Assembly: GCA_016901395.1 (NCBI GenBank)
Contig: JAEAMQ010000067.1
Coordinates: 62,001 to 126,000 of the forward strand
Reading direction: 5' to 3'
Length of the DNA stretch: 64,000 nucleotides
Source: Prevotella sp.
Lineage (GTDB): Bacteria > Bacteroidota > Bacteroidia > Bacteroidales > Bacteroidaceae
A program made the position numbers and the translations under genes. The notes beneath the pieces were generated by a model. That model saw nothing but the letters and a program-made list of their open reading frames with translations, was not told the DNA's origin and searched no databases. The first letter of the stretch is position 1. The number at the start of each line of letters is the position of its first letter. Shown here piece after piece: positions 42,625 to 52,958 of this stretch.

Positions 42625-43890
42625 ATGGATACAAAGCATATACACATTGCAGATTATCATTACGACCTGGCCGATGAGCGCATCGCCAAGTTTCCGCTGG
42701 CCCAGCGCGACCATAGCAAACTCCTGATTTACAACCACGGTGAGGTCTCCGAGGATGTTTTCTATCATCTTCCGGAACATTTGCCCTCGGGCGCACTGCT
42801 GGTTTACAACAATACCCGTGTCATTCAGGCCCGCATGCACTTCCGCAAGGAGACGGGCGCACTCATCGAAGTGTTTCTCATGGAGCCGACGCTGCCCGCC
42901 GACTACGAGCAGATGTTCCAGTCCACGGCCCATTGCAGTTGGCTCTGCATGGTGGGCAACCTGAAGAAATGGAAGGAAGGCGCACTCAAACGCGACTTTG
43001 AAATCAAGGGGCAAAAGCTCACACTCACCGCCACGATGAACCGCGACAAGACCGCGGAGAAGGTGGGCGGCACCAACTATTGGATAGATTTTGCCTGGGA
43101 CAACAGCCAGATCAACTTTGCCGACATCCTCGAAACCGTCGGCGAACTCCCCATTCCGCCCTATCTCAACCGTGAGACGCAGGAGAGCGACAAGACCACT
43201 TACCAGACCGTATATTCCAAAATCAAGGGCAGCGTGGCCGCGCCTACTGCCGGACTCCATTTCACCGATGCCGTGCTCAAGGACATCGATGCCCGCGGCA
43301 TTGTGCGCGACGAGGTGACGCTCCATGTCGGAGCCGGTACGTTCAGGCCGGTGAAGTCGGACACGATTGTCGAACACAACATGCACACCGAGTATATCGT
43401 GGTGCATCGCCACACGTTGCAGCGTCTTCTGGAGCACGACTGTCAGGCCATTGCCGTCGGCACCACCAGCGTGCGCACCTTAGAGAGCCTGTATTATATG
43501 GGGGCAAAGCTCGCCCTGAACCCCGATGCCACCGAGGACGACCTGCATGTGAACCAGTGGGAGCCTTACGATTTGCCCCACGATGCCAACGGATTGCTAC
43601 TCGTCGATGGCCGGCCGCTGTCGGTACGCGAGTCGATACAAAACCTGCTCGACTATCTCGACCACGACCATCTCGACACCTTGCACTCCAGCACGCAGAT
43701 CATCATTGCCCCGGGTTACACCTATCGCATTGTGAAGATGCTCATTACCAACTTCCATCAGCCCCAGAGCACGCTGCTCCTGCTGGTGAGTGCGTTCCTC
43801 AAAGGCGACTGGCGCAAGGTCTACGACTATGCCCTCACCCACGACTTCCGGTTCCTGAGCTATGGCGATTCCAGCCTGCTCATCCCGTAA
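42625..43890 (+). CDS. queA: tRNA preQ1(34) S-adenosylmethionine ribosyltransferase-isomerase
   Basis: The 421-residue protein carries QueA signatures: LADERIAKFPLAQRDHSKLL at the start, NNTRVIQARMHF, GSVAAPTAGLHFT and TFRPVKSDTIVEHNMHTEY, and the closing NFHQPQSTLLLLVSAF. It adds the cyclopentenediol part to preQ1 in tRNA using S-adenosylmethionine, giving epoxyqueuosine. It is longer than E. coli QueA (356), as usual in Bacteroidota. The other queuosine genes are not in the window. It is co-directional with the Bat and PAP2 genes. Confidence 0.96.
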   Translation: MDTKHIHIADYHYDLADERIAKFPLAQRDHSKLLIYNHGEVSEDVFYHLPEHLPSGALLVYNNTRVIQARMHFRKETGALIEVFLMEPTLPADYEQMFQSTAHCSWLCMVGNLKKWKEGALKRDFEIKGQKLTLTATMNRDKTAEKVGGTNYWIDFAWDNSQINFADILETVGELPIPPYLNRETQESDKTTYQTVYSKIKGSVAAPTAGLHFTDAVLKDIDARGIVRDEVTLHVGAGTFRPVKSDTIVEHNMHTEYIVVHRHTLQRLLEHDCQAIAVGTTSVRTLESLYYMGAKLALNPDATEDDLHVNQWEPYDLPHDANGLLLVDGRPLSVRESIQNLLDYLDHDHLDTLHSSTQIIIAPGYTYRIVKMLITNFHQPQSTLLLLVSAFLKGDWRKVYDYALTHDFRFLSYGDSSLLIP

Positions 43891-43956
43891 AGGCCTAAAA
43901 TTCAATGGTCAACCCCAAAAGTTCAAAGTTCAAATTTCAATGTTCAAAGGCAAGCT

Positions 43957-45180
43957 ATGAGAATAGGAGACACTGTAAGATTTCTTAATGAGATAGGTGG
44001 CGGCAAGGTAGCCGGGTTCAAAGGCAACAACATCGTGTTGGTGGAGGATGAGGATGGGTTCCAGATTCCGATGAATATCAACGAGGTAGTGGTGGCCAAG
44101 GCCGAGGACTACAGCACCTCTAACGCCATCAACCGCAAGTCGGCGGGTGCCGAGTCCGGTTCCGACAGCAGTTTCGACCCGCCCGGCAACCGTTCGGTGA
44201 GTGCGCTGTTGCGTGAGGGTCAGGACGAGGATATCGACATGACGGTCGACGATACCATCGACGACAGCAAGGAGGTGACGTTCCGTTTCGCGCCCCGTGA
44301 GCGCGAGGGCGGACATCTGTTGTCGGCTTATCTGGTGTTTGTGCCGGCCACCGACAACCTCATGGCCGACCCGCGGTTTGACCTTTATCTGGTCAACGAC
44401 AGCAACTTCTTCATGCGATATGTTTATGCCGCCGTGGAGGAGACGCAGTGGTCGATGAAATATGAGGGCGAGATCGAGCCGAACACCAAGATTTGTCTCG
44501 GCAACTTAGTGCGCGAAGACATTAATGCCATCTCCCGCGTCAACGTGCAACTCCTGGCTTTTAAGCGCGACACGGCCTACGAACTCAAGCCTTCTGTCGA
44601 TGCCACGCTGCGCATAGACCCCGTGAGATTTTTCAAGACCAACGCCTTCCGGGTAAATCCATTCTTCGACACGCCGGCCCTGGTCTATCCCATTATCGAG
44701 GACGACAAGGTGCCCCAGCCCCACGACATCGATGCCCAGCAACTCAAGGAGGCAATGTATAAGGATGCGCCCGCGTCGCAACCTGCCGCCGAAACCATCA
44801 CTGCCGCCCAGCGTGAGAAGCTCGTGCAGCGTTATGCCGACGACCAGCGCAAGGGCGGGCGCGGCAAATCGCCCTTCGGCCGACAGCGCGACCTCGACGA
44901 CGCGGTGGTCATCGACCTCCATGCTGAGCAGGTGCTCGACACCACACGTGGCATGAAGTCGGGCGAGATATTGGAATATCAACTGAAGATTTTCCGCGAC
45001 ACGCTGGCCGAATACTCCTCCAAGCGTGGCCAGAAGATTGTCTTTATTCATGGCAAGGGCGAAGGCGTACTGCGCCGTGCCATCGTCAACGAACTGTCCT
45101 ACAAATACAAGGGCTACACCTTCCAGGATGCCTCTTTCCAGGAATACGGATATGGAGCGACAATGGTAACCATTAAATAA
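43957..45180 (+). CDS. DUF2027 and Smr domain protein
   Basis: The 407-residue protein begins MRIGDTVRFLNEIGGGKVAG (KOW/Tudor-like) with a DUF2027-type N-terminal and middle region (RFAPREREGGHLLSAYLVFV). The C-terminal Smr domain (about 320-407) has VIDLHAEQVLD and the catalytic-loop HGKGEGVLRRAI. Smr domains cut RNA or branched DNA; MutS2-linked versions act on stalled ribosomes. No MutS2 core is present. The family is common in Bacteroidales, and its role is unknown. A short repeat-rich gap separates it from queA. Confidence 0.88.
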   Translation: MRIGDTVRFLNEIGGGKVAGFKGNNIVLVEDEDGFQIPMNINEVVVAKAEDYSTSNAINRKSAGAESGSDSSFDPPGNRSVSALLREGQDEDIDMTVDDTIDDSKEVTFRFAPREREGGHLLSAYLVFVPATDNLMADPRFDLYLVNDSNFFMRYVYAAVEETQWSMKYEGEIEPNTKICLGNLVREDINAISRVNVQLLAFKRDTAYELKPSVDATLRIDPVRFFKTNAFRVNPFFDTPALVYPIIEDDKVPQPHDIDAQQLKEAMYKDAPASQPAAETITAAQREKLVQRYADDQRKGGRGKSPFGRQRDLDDAVVIDLHAEQVLDTTRGMKSGEILEYQLKIFRDTLAEYSSKRGQKIVFIHGKGEGVLRRAIVNELSYKYKGYTFQDASFQEYGYGATMVTIK

Positions 45181-45260
45181 TGACGAGTGACGAATGTGGA
45201 ATGACGAGTTTGGAGTGACGATTGACTAATGCCTCCATACATCTCCTATCCAATACATCA

Positions 45261-45350
45261 TCTCCTATTACTTCCTATAAGTTCCTATAATCTCCTATAA
45301 GTTCCTATAAGTTCCTATAATCTCCTATAACTTCCTATTAACACCTATCC
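45261..45350 (+). repeat. 10-bp-period tandem, about nine units
   Basis: Blocks such as GTTCCTATAA and TCTCCTATAA follow each other in exact register for about nine units between the Smr gene and nadE. A period of 10 is about one turn of DNA. No ORF explains it. Confidence 0.75.
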
Positions 45351-45384
45351 CCTAACACCCATCACCTATCCCCCTCCCCCCACT

Positions 45385-47343
45385 ATGATGAAATATGGCT
45401 TTATCAAGGTAGCGAGCGCAGTGCCCACCGTACAGGTGGCAGACTGCCGCCAGAATGTGAAAGAAATCGAGTCGATCATTGCCCAAGCCGAAGGCCAGGG
45501 CGTGAAGATCATCGCTTTCCCCGAACTTTGCGTGACGGGATACTCCTGTCAGGACCTTTTCAGACAGCAGCTGCTGCTCGATGCCGCCGAAAACAGCGTC
45601 ATGCAACTGCTCGACTTCACCCGTCAGCTTGATATCATCTCCATCATCGGACTCCCCATCGCGGCCGGAGACATCCTGCTCAACTGCGCCGTCGTCATTC
45701 AGAAGGGCAAAATCATGGGCATCGTGCCCAAGACTTACCTGCCCAACTACGGTGAGTTTTATGAGAAACGATGGTTTGCCTCTGCCCGCGACCTGCGCCC
45801 CATGACGCTACATTACGCTGGTTTTTCCGGACTCATCACCCCCGAACCGCAGCTCTTCCGCACCTGCGACGGAGTGCAGTTTGGCGTGGAAGTCTGCGAG
45901 GATGTGTGGGCACCCGTACCGCCGAGCAACAATCTCGCAATGGCCGGCGCAGACATCATCTTCAACCTCTCGGCCAGCGACGAACTCATCGGCAAGCACG
46001 CTTACCTCATGAGTCTGCTCGCCCAGCAGAGCGCACGCACCATCAGCGGATATGTCTACAGCAGCGCGGGCTTCGGCGAAAGCACGCAGGACGTGGTCTA
46101 TGGCGGCAATGCGCTCATCTATGAGAACGGTGCACTGCTGGCCGAAGGGGAGCGGTTTGCCACCAACAGCCAGATGCAGACGGCACAGATCGATGTGGAA
46201 CGTCTGCGCGGAGAGCGGCGCAACAACACCACTTTCACAATGGCGCAACACCTGATGTCTAAGGAAACGGTGCACATCATAGACATGGACTACACCACTC
46301 CCCACGACTTCGTGCTCGAACGGCAGGTCAACGCCCACCCGTTCATCCCTGCATCCGACGACATGGAGCACAACTGCAACGACATTTTCAGCATCCAGGT
46401 CATGGGCTTGGCCAAGCGCATCGTGCACACCCACTCCAAGACGGTCGTCATCGGTGTGAGCGGTGGACTCGACTCCACGCTGGCCCTGCTGGTGTGTGTG
46501 AAGACTTTCGACAAACTGAAGAAGGACCGCCGCGACATCATCGGCGTGACGATGCCGGGTTTCGGCACCACCGACCGCACCTATACCAATGCCATCGCGC
46601 TCATGAAAAGCCTCGGTGTGACCATCCGTGAGGTGAATATCGCCAAGAGCGTGACACAGCATTTCGAGGACATCGGCCACGACGCGTCGGTACACGACGT
46701 GACCTACGAGAACTCGCAGGCCCGCGAGCGCACGCAGATTTTGATGGACCTCGCCAACCAGTTGGGCGGTATGGTCATAGGAACGGGCGACCTCTCGGAG
46801 CTGGCACTGGGTTGGGCCACCTACAATGGCGACCACATGTCGATGTATGGGGTCAATGCCTCCATCCCGAAGACGCTCATCAAATACCTCGTCAGGTTTG
46901 TGGCGCAGAGCGTCGACGACCAGTCGGCCGCCACATTGCTCGACATCATCGACACACCGATATCGCCCGAGCTGATACCCGCCGACGAAAATGGCAACAT
47001 CAAGCAGAAGACCGAGGACCTCGTGGGACCCTACGAGTTGCACGATTTCTTCCTCTACTACTTCCTGCGCCACGGCTTCTCGCCCCGCAAGATATTCGTG
47101 TTGGCGCAGAAGGCGTTCCACAGCTCCGACCCCGCGGGCACATTCTACGACGACGAGACCATCATCTATTGGCTCAAGACGTTCTGCCGCCGGTTCTTCA
47201 ACCAGCAGTTCAAACGCTCCTGTCTGCCCGATGGTCCGAAGGTGGGATCGGTGAGCCTCAGTCCGCGCGGCGACTGGCGCATGCCGTCGGATGCTGTTTC
47301 CGCCCTCTGGCTGGAGGAAGTGGAATCTCTCAACACCATTTAG
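45385..47343 (+). CDS. nadE: Glutamine-dependent NAD(+) synthetase
   Basis: The 652-residue protein is the bifunctional form. The N-terminal carbon-nitrogen hydrolase domain (about 1-290) has AFPELCVTGYSCQDLF (Glu), the Lys region KTYLPNYGEFYEKRWF and the Cys nucleophile GVEVCEDVW. The C-terminal synthetase domain has the PP-loop GVSGGLDSTLAL and IGTGDLSELALGWATY. It forms NAD from deamido-NAD, ATP and glutamine in the cytosol. The start choice between ATG 45385 and 45388 is not decisive. Confidence 0.96.
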   Translation: MMKYGFIKVASAVPTVQVADCRQNVKEIESIIAQAEGQGVKIIAFPELCVTGYSCQDLFRQQLLLDAAENSVMQLLDFTRQLDIISIIGLPIAAGDILLNCAVVIQKGKIMGIVPKTYLPNYGEFYEKRWFASARDLRPMTLHYAGFSGLITPEPQLFRTCDGVQFGVEVCEDVWAPVPPSNNLAMAGADIIFNLSASDELIGKHAYLMSLLAQQSARTISGYVYSSAGFGESTQDVVYGGNALIYENGALLAEGERFATNSQMQTAQIDVERLRGERRNNTTFTMAQHLMSKETVHIIDMDYTTPHDFVLERQVNAHPFIPASDDMEHNCNDIFSIQVMGLAKRIVHTHSKTVVIGVSGGLDSTLALLVCVKTFDKLKKDRRDIIGVTMPGFGTTDRTYTNAIALMKSLGVTIREVNIAKSVTQHFEDIGHDASVHDVTYENSQARERTQILMDLANQLGGMVIGTGDLSELALGWATYNGDHMSMYGVNASIPKTLIKYLVRFVAQSVDDQSAATLLDIIDTPISPELIPADENGNIKQKTEDLVGPYELHDFFLYYFLRHGFSPRKIFVLAQKAFHSSDPAGTFYDDETIIYWLKTFCRRFFNQQFKRSCLPDGPKVGSVSLSPRGDWRMPSDAVSALWLEEVESLNTI

Positions 47344-47465
47344 TATCAACGCATTACACTACTTTGCCAAAACCGAAATTCTTTCTGTAGAGATAGAAAA
47401 AATAAGGATTTCATGTCCCCGACATGGGCATTGCTGACAAGTGCCAAACAAAGGAGATTACGTTT

Positions 47466-47588
47466 ACTATCTAATCGTCTTGCGATTACTATCTAATCGT
47501 CATGCGTTTACTATCGAATCGTCATGCGTTTACTATCGAATCGTCATGCGTTTACTATCGAATCGCAAGACGATTAGATAGTAAACGC
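47466..47588 (+). repeat. 22-bp-period array, ACTATCTAATCG family, locus C
   Basis: Five direct units start at 47466, 47488, 47510, 47532 and 47554, with core ACTATC(T/G)AATCGTC(A/T)TGCG. The last runs into the inverted core CGATTAGATAGT at 47571-47582. It lies between nadE and the convergent DUF3078 gene. The 47594 ATG opens a 32-codon frame that is not supported by anything else. Confidence 0.85.
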
Positions 47589-47700
47589 AAAACCATGAAA
47601 AACAAGACAACGGCAAAGTTCTGCCTGAAGGGTGACAAGCTCTACAATCCAAGCAGTCATCCCCCAGACTTCATCCATGCAAAACAGCTCTGATAAAGCC

Positions 47701-48972
47701 TTAGAAACTATAGGAGAATCCTAAGGATACAAACTCGTTTAACTGCCAATAACCGTGGTCGACATCACGACTCGTGCCGTCGTCAAAACGCGGATAGACA
47801 AACAGCTTGGTCGAGATATACTTGTTAAATTGAAATGTAAACGTGTTTTCCCATTCAACTTCGGCACGCTCGTAACTCGTATAACCGTAGAGACGAGTCT
47901 GCCACAATATGTTCTCAGTGAATTTCCACTTTAAATCTAAGGTGAACTGCGAACCGAAGTCATGGAGCGAATGATGCCCTTCGTCCAGACCATAGCGCAT
48001 CGACAGGGCCAGACGGTCCACATACTTGAAGTTATAGGCTATTGGAGCCAGGTGAATGGTTCCGGTGAGGCGTTTTTTCAACCACTCTACGGTGTAGTCC
48101 ATACCAAGAGAGGCATTGACGTTGAGGGGCGACATGAAATCAGAGAGGGCGCCACGCTGATTGGACTTATATCCTCGCATAAACTGCGAATAGGCCAAAA
48201 GCTGGAAAGTATAATACCATTTCTTGGTGGCTTGAAGTCCGAGTTTTCCTGTGTATCGCAACAGGTCAGACGAGGTCTTCAACTTATGAAGCGAGTCGCT
48301 CTTCGACGTTTGAAAACCGAGCTTCATCTCCAATTTGTTGTCCCACTTCACCTTTTGTTTGTTATTATAATTGGCTTCCAAAGTCAGAGAGCCCACCATC
48401 GAATAGTTGCTCTCTCCTCCCTTATACCAATTGGACGACACATAGCTCTGCAAGAACTGCAGATAGTAGTCTCCGCTGAACTTCCAGAAGTTTGGTTTCA
48501 GCACCACTACGTCCACCGGTTTAGTCTCCGGTTCCTGGGGCAGAGGCTGGTTTACCACAATGCTGGGCCTCTCGGTCACCGTATTAGCCACCAATGCCGG
48601 CCCCGATTTCTCCAAGTCGCTCTGTGTGCCCCGCACCATGTCCGGACGACCCAGGTACACGCCGAGCAACTGCTCGTCTAACGGCGACAACGATCCATCC
48701 ATGACAAGAGCATTGTGACTCACAGTCTTATAGAAAGTGAGCGGCAAAAACAGAGGAGCCATATCCTGATTGCTGCACAAAGCCGGTGCACTCACCTCCT
48801 CACGATAAAGTGAGTCTCTGTAGTTTCTGAGCGAATCCGTGTAATTCTGAACCAGCAAACCGGTAGCATTCTGAAAGCGAAGCGGGGTACGGCTGCGAGC
48901 ATACACCCCTGAGTTTGACATCAGGAGCATGAGTCCGAGCATCAATAGGCTTCCTATGTAATTTTTATTCAT
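47701..48972 (-). CDS. DUF3078 outer-membrane protein
   Basis: The ATG at 48972 gives 423 residues with a signal peptide (LLMLGLMLLMSNSGVYA). The DUF3078 signature NWYKGGESNYSMVGSLTLEA is followed by KQKVKWDNKLEMKLGFQTS. The remainder is alternating strands ending LNEFVSLGFSYSF, as in an outer-membrane barrel. Function is unknown; relatives in Bacteroidota are envelope proteins. It is divergent from pyrG and has a -7 box 53 bases upstream of the ATG. Confidence 0.85.
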   Translation of the reverse strand: MNKNYIGSLLMLGLMLLMSNSGVYARSRTPLRFQNATGLLVQNYTDSLRNYRDSLYREEVSAPALCSNQDMAPLFLPLTFYKTVSHNALVMDGSLSPLDEQLLGVYLGRPDMVRGTQSDLEKSGPALVANTVTERPSIVVNQPLPQEPETKPVDVVVLKPNFWKFSGDYYLQFLQSYVSSNWYKGGESNYSMVGSLTLEANYNNKQKVKWDNKLEMKLGFQTSKSDSLHKLKTSSDLLRYTGKLGLQATKKWYYTFQLLAYSQFMRGYKSNQRGALSDFMSPLNVNASLGMDYTVEWLKKRLTGTIHLAPIAYNFKYVDRLALSMRYGLDEGHHSLHDFGSQFTLDLKWKFTENILWQTRLYGYTSYERAEVEWENTFTFQFNKYISTKLFVYPRFDDGTSRDVDHGYWQLNEFVSLGFSYSF

Positions 48973-49024
48973 AGCTTGAAAATAATAACGGAATGAGCAG
49001 ACATGCATTATTCCTCTGCGTCTG

Positions 49025-49032
49025 CAAAGATA
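49025..49032 (-). promoter_or_regulatory. -7 box of the DUF3078 gene
   Basis: TATCTTTG on the minus strand, 53 bases before the ATG at 48972. The TTG upstream is about 17 bases away, a short spacing. Confidence 0.45.
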
Positions 49033-49047
49033 GCGATATTTACATAA

Positions 49048-50796
<1,749 letters not shown>

Positions 50797-50801
50797 ACAT
50801 T

Positions 50802-50904
50802 GAAGTTAAGAAGTGATGAAGTGATGAAGTTAAGATATTACTTGAAGCCCTTGGCTCGGACATTTGTCTTAACTCCTTTAACTTCCTTAACTTCTTTAAC
50901 TTCC
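50802..50904. repeat. Zipper element 3: short inverted repeat of AAGTTAAG phrases (pyrG-yidC gap)
   Basis: The left arm (50802-50834) contains GAAGTTAAG and GATGAAGTTAAG; the right arm (50868-50904) contains CTTAACTCC and ACTTCCTTAACTTC. The centre has GGACATTTGTC, the complement of the GACAAATGTC seen in element 2. Confidence 0.7.
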
Positions 50905-50915
50905 TCAACAACTCT

Positions 50916-52823
50916 ATGGATAAAAATTCAATCATCGGATTTGCGCTGATTGCCGCAGTCCTGATAGGTTTCAGCTGGTATTCCAGACCTTCGGAGGCCG
51001 AACAGCGAGCCCAATTTGTCAAAGACTCGATGGCACAGGTCAACCGTGCCAAGGCTGAGAAAGCGGCCAAGGCTGCTGCCTTCCAGCGCCAGCAGGCTGC
51101 CAAGGAGAAGGTACAGCAGGACACCACCGCTATGTTTTATAGCGCATTGACGGGTCAGGCGCAGGACATCACGCTGAAAAACGGCAAGATTGAACTCACC
51201 CTTTCAACCAAAGGCGCTGAGGTGAAGAAAGCCGTTGTCAAGAATTATAAGGACAACATCACCGAGGCTAAGGACGTGACGCTCTTCCAGGGCAACGACC
51301 AGAGCCTCAATTACACCCTTGTGGCCAAGGAGATGAACATCTCGACGGCCGACCTCTACTTCACTCCCTCGGAGGTGAGCGACACCACCGTGACCTTCAC
51401 CGCACAGGCAGGACAGGGCAAATCCATCAGTCTGAGCTATCGTCTCGGCAAGGATTATCTGCTCCGCATGTCGTTCCGCGCTGAGGGAATGGCCGGACTC
51501 TTTGCCCCCAACACCAACAAGATGTCCATCGACTGGCAGGAAAAGGTGCGTCAGCAGGAGAAAGGCTTCAACTTTGAAAACCGTTATGCCACCCTCACCT
51601 ATCACGAAAGCGACGGCGGCACCGACTATCTCAGCGAGACTTCCGAGAAGATTGATGAGGATATTGAAGCCAAAATCGACTGGGTAGCCTTTAAGAATCA
51701 GTTCTTCTCCGCAGTGATGATTGCCAAGGATGACTTAGGCGAGCACACGCTGATGACCTCGATTCCGCAGAAGAAAGACAGCGGATACCTCAAGCAATAC
51801 CAAGCCAAGATGAAGGCAGGATTTGACCCTTCAGGCAAGACTCCTACCGAATTTGAGTTCTATTACGGCCCCAACGACTTCCGTCTGCTGCAGAAAGTAG
51901 AGAAGGAAAGCCAGTTTGGCAAGGACCTGGAGATGCAACGCCTGGTTTATTTAGGCTGGCCATTGTTCCGGTATATCAACCGATGGTTCACCATCTACGT
52001 CTTCGACTGGCTGTCGAAGTGGTTCCCGATGGGTGTGGTGCTCATCCTCATCACCCTTCTTCTCAAGGCCATCACCTACCCGATGGTGAAGAAAAGCTAC
52101 ATGAGTTCGGCCAAGATGCGTGTGCTCAAACCGAAACTCGACGCGGCAACCAAGCAGTTTGACGGTCCGGAAAACCAGATGCAGAAGCAGCAGGCGATGA
52201 TGTCGGAGTATGCCAAATATGGCGTATCGCCTCTCTCGGGGTGCTTGCCGATGCTCATTCAGATGCCTATCTGGATTGCGATGTTCAACTTTGTGCCCAA
52301 CGCCATACAGCTCCGTGGCCAGAGTTTCCTCTGGATGAAGGACCTGTCGACCTACGATCCCATCTTCCAATGGAACCATAACATCTGGCTTATCGGCGAT
52401 CACCTGTCGCTGACATGCGTTCTTTTCTGTGCCGCACAGATTATTTACAGCTGGTTTACGATGCAGCAGCAGAAGGATCAGATGGTTGGCCAGCAGGCCG
52501 AACAGATGAAGGCGATGCAATGGATGATGTATCTCATGCCACTGATGTTCTTCTTTATGTTCAACGATTACTCGTCAGGACTCAACTTCTACTACTTTGT
52601 GTCCCTCATCTTGTCGGCTGCAATCATGTTTGTTTTGCGCAAGACGACCAACGACGAGAAGCTCCTCGCCATTCTGGAGGCACGCTACAAGGAGAACCAG
52701 AGTAACCCCCAGAAGATGAAGGGCATGATGGCCCGCATGCAATCCCTGCAGCAGATGCAGCAGCAACAGATGGCTGCACAGAAGCAGAAGCACAACGATT
52801 TGAACAAGAAAAAGGGCTTATAA
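50916..52823 (+). CDS. yidC: Membrane protein insertase YidC
   Basis: The 635-residue protein begins with a membrane anchor (SIIGFALIAAVLIGFSWY). It has a large periplasmic beta-supersandwich domain (about 70-350) and the conserved insertase core with VVLILITLLLKAITYPMVKKSY (segmented here), the SPLSGCLPMLIQMPIWIAMF region and further helices. The C-terminus is rich in Gln/Met/Lys (MQQQQMAAQKQKHNDLNKK). It inserts inner-membrane proteins alone or with Sec. A hairpin terminator follows at 52840. Downstream genes are independent. Confidence 0.96.
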   Translation: MDKNSIIGFALIAAVLIGFSWYSRPSEAEQRAQFVKDSMAQVNRAKAEKAAKAAAFQRQQAAKEKVQQDTTAMFYSALTGQAQDITLKNGKIELTLSTKGAEVKKAVVKNYKDNITEAKDVTLFQGNDQSLNYTLVAKEMNISTADLYFTPSEVSDTTVTFTAQAGQGKSISLSYRLGKDYLLRMSFRAEGMAGLFAPNTNKMSIDWQEKVRQQEKGFNFENRYATLTYHESDGGTDYLSETSEKIDEDIEAKIDWVAFKNQFFSAVMIAKDDLGEHTLMTSIPQKKDSGYLKQYQAKMKAGFDPSGKTPTEFEFYYGPNDFRLLQKVEKESQFGKDLEMQRLVYLGWPLFRYINRWFTIYVFDWLSKWFPMGVVLILITLLLKAITYPMVKKSYMSSAKMRVLKPKLDAATKQFDGPENQMQKQQAMMSEYAKYGVSPLSGCLPMLIQMPIWIAMFNFVPNAIQLRGQSFLWMKDLSTYDPIFQWNHNIWLIGDHLSLTCVLFCAAQIIYSWFTMQQQKDQMVGQQAEQMKAMQWMMYLMPLMFFFMFNDYSSGLNFYYFVSLILSAAIMFVLRKTTNDEKLLAILEARYKENQSNPQKMKGMMARMQSLQQMQQQQMAAQKQKHNDLNKKKGL

Positions 52824-52839
52824 GCTCCCAAACATACAT

Positions 52840-52889
52840 AGCCTATAGGGATCATACGTTTGATGATTCCTATAGGTTATTCTTCTTTT
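52840..52889 (+). terminator. Rho-independent terminator of yidC
   Basis: AGCCTATAGG (52840-52849) pairs with CCTATAGGTT (52868-52877), and an inner ATCA/TGAT stem closes the loop. A T-rich run (ATTCTTCTTTT) follows. Confidence 0.6.
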
Positions 52890-52958
52890 CAAACCAACAG
52901 GATTTTTTCTTAGAACAATAAGCATTTCCCCTTTGTTTCAATAAATTTCTAAACAACT

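Noticed and set aside
45808-47349. 513-codon minus-strand frame opposite nadE
   Set aside because: Antisense to a full-length NAD synthetase; His/Val-rich composition is typical of a shadow.
47466-47588. CRISPR array
   Set aside because: The 22-bp units are contiguous with no unique spacers, and there are no cas genes.
47594-47692. 32-codon frame after the locus C array
   Set aside because: Too short, no ribosome site, and no sign of selection; kept only as a remark.
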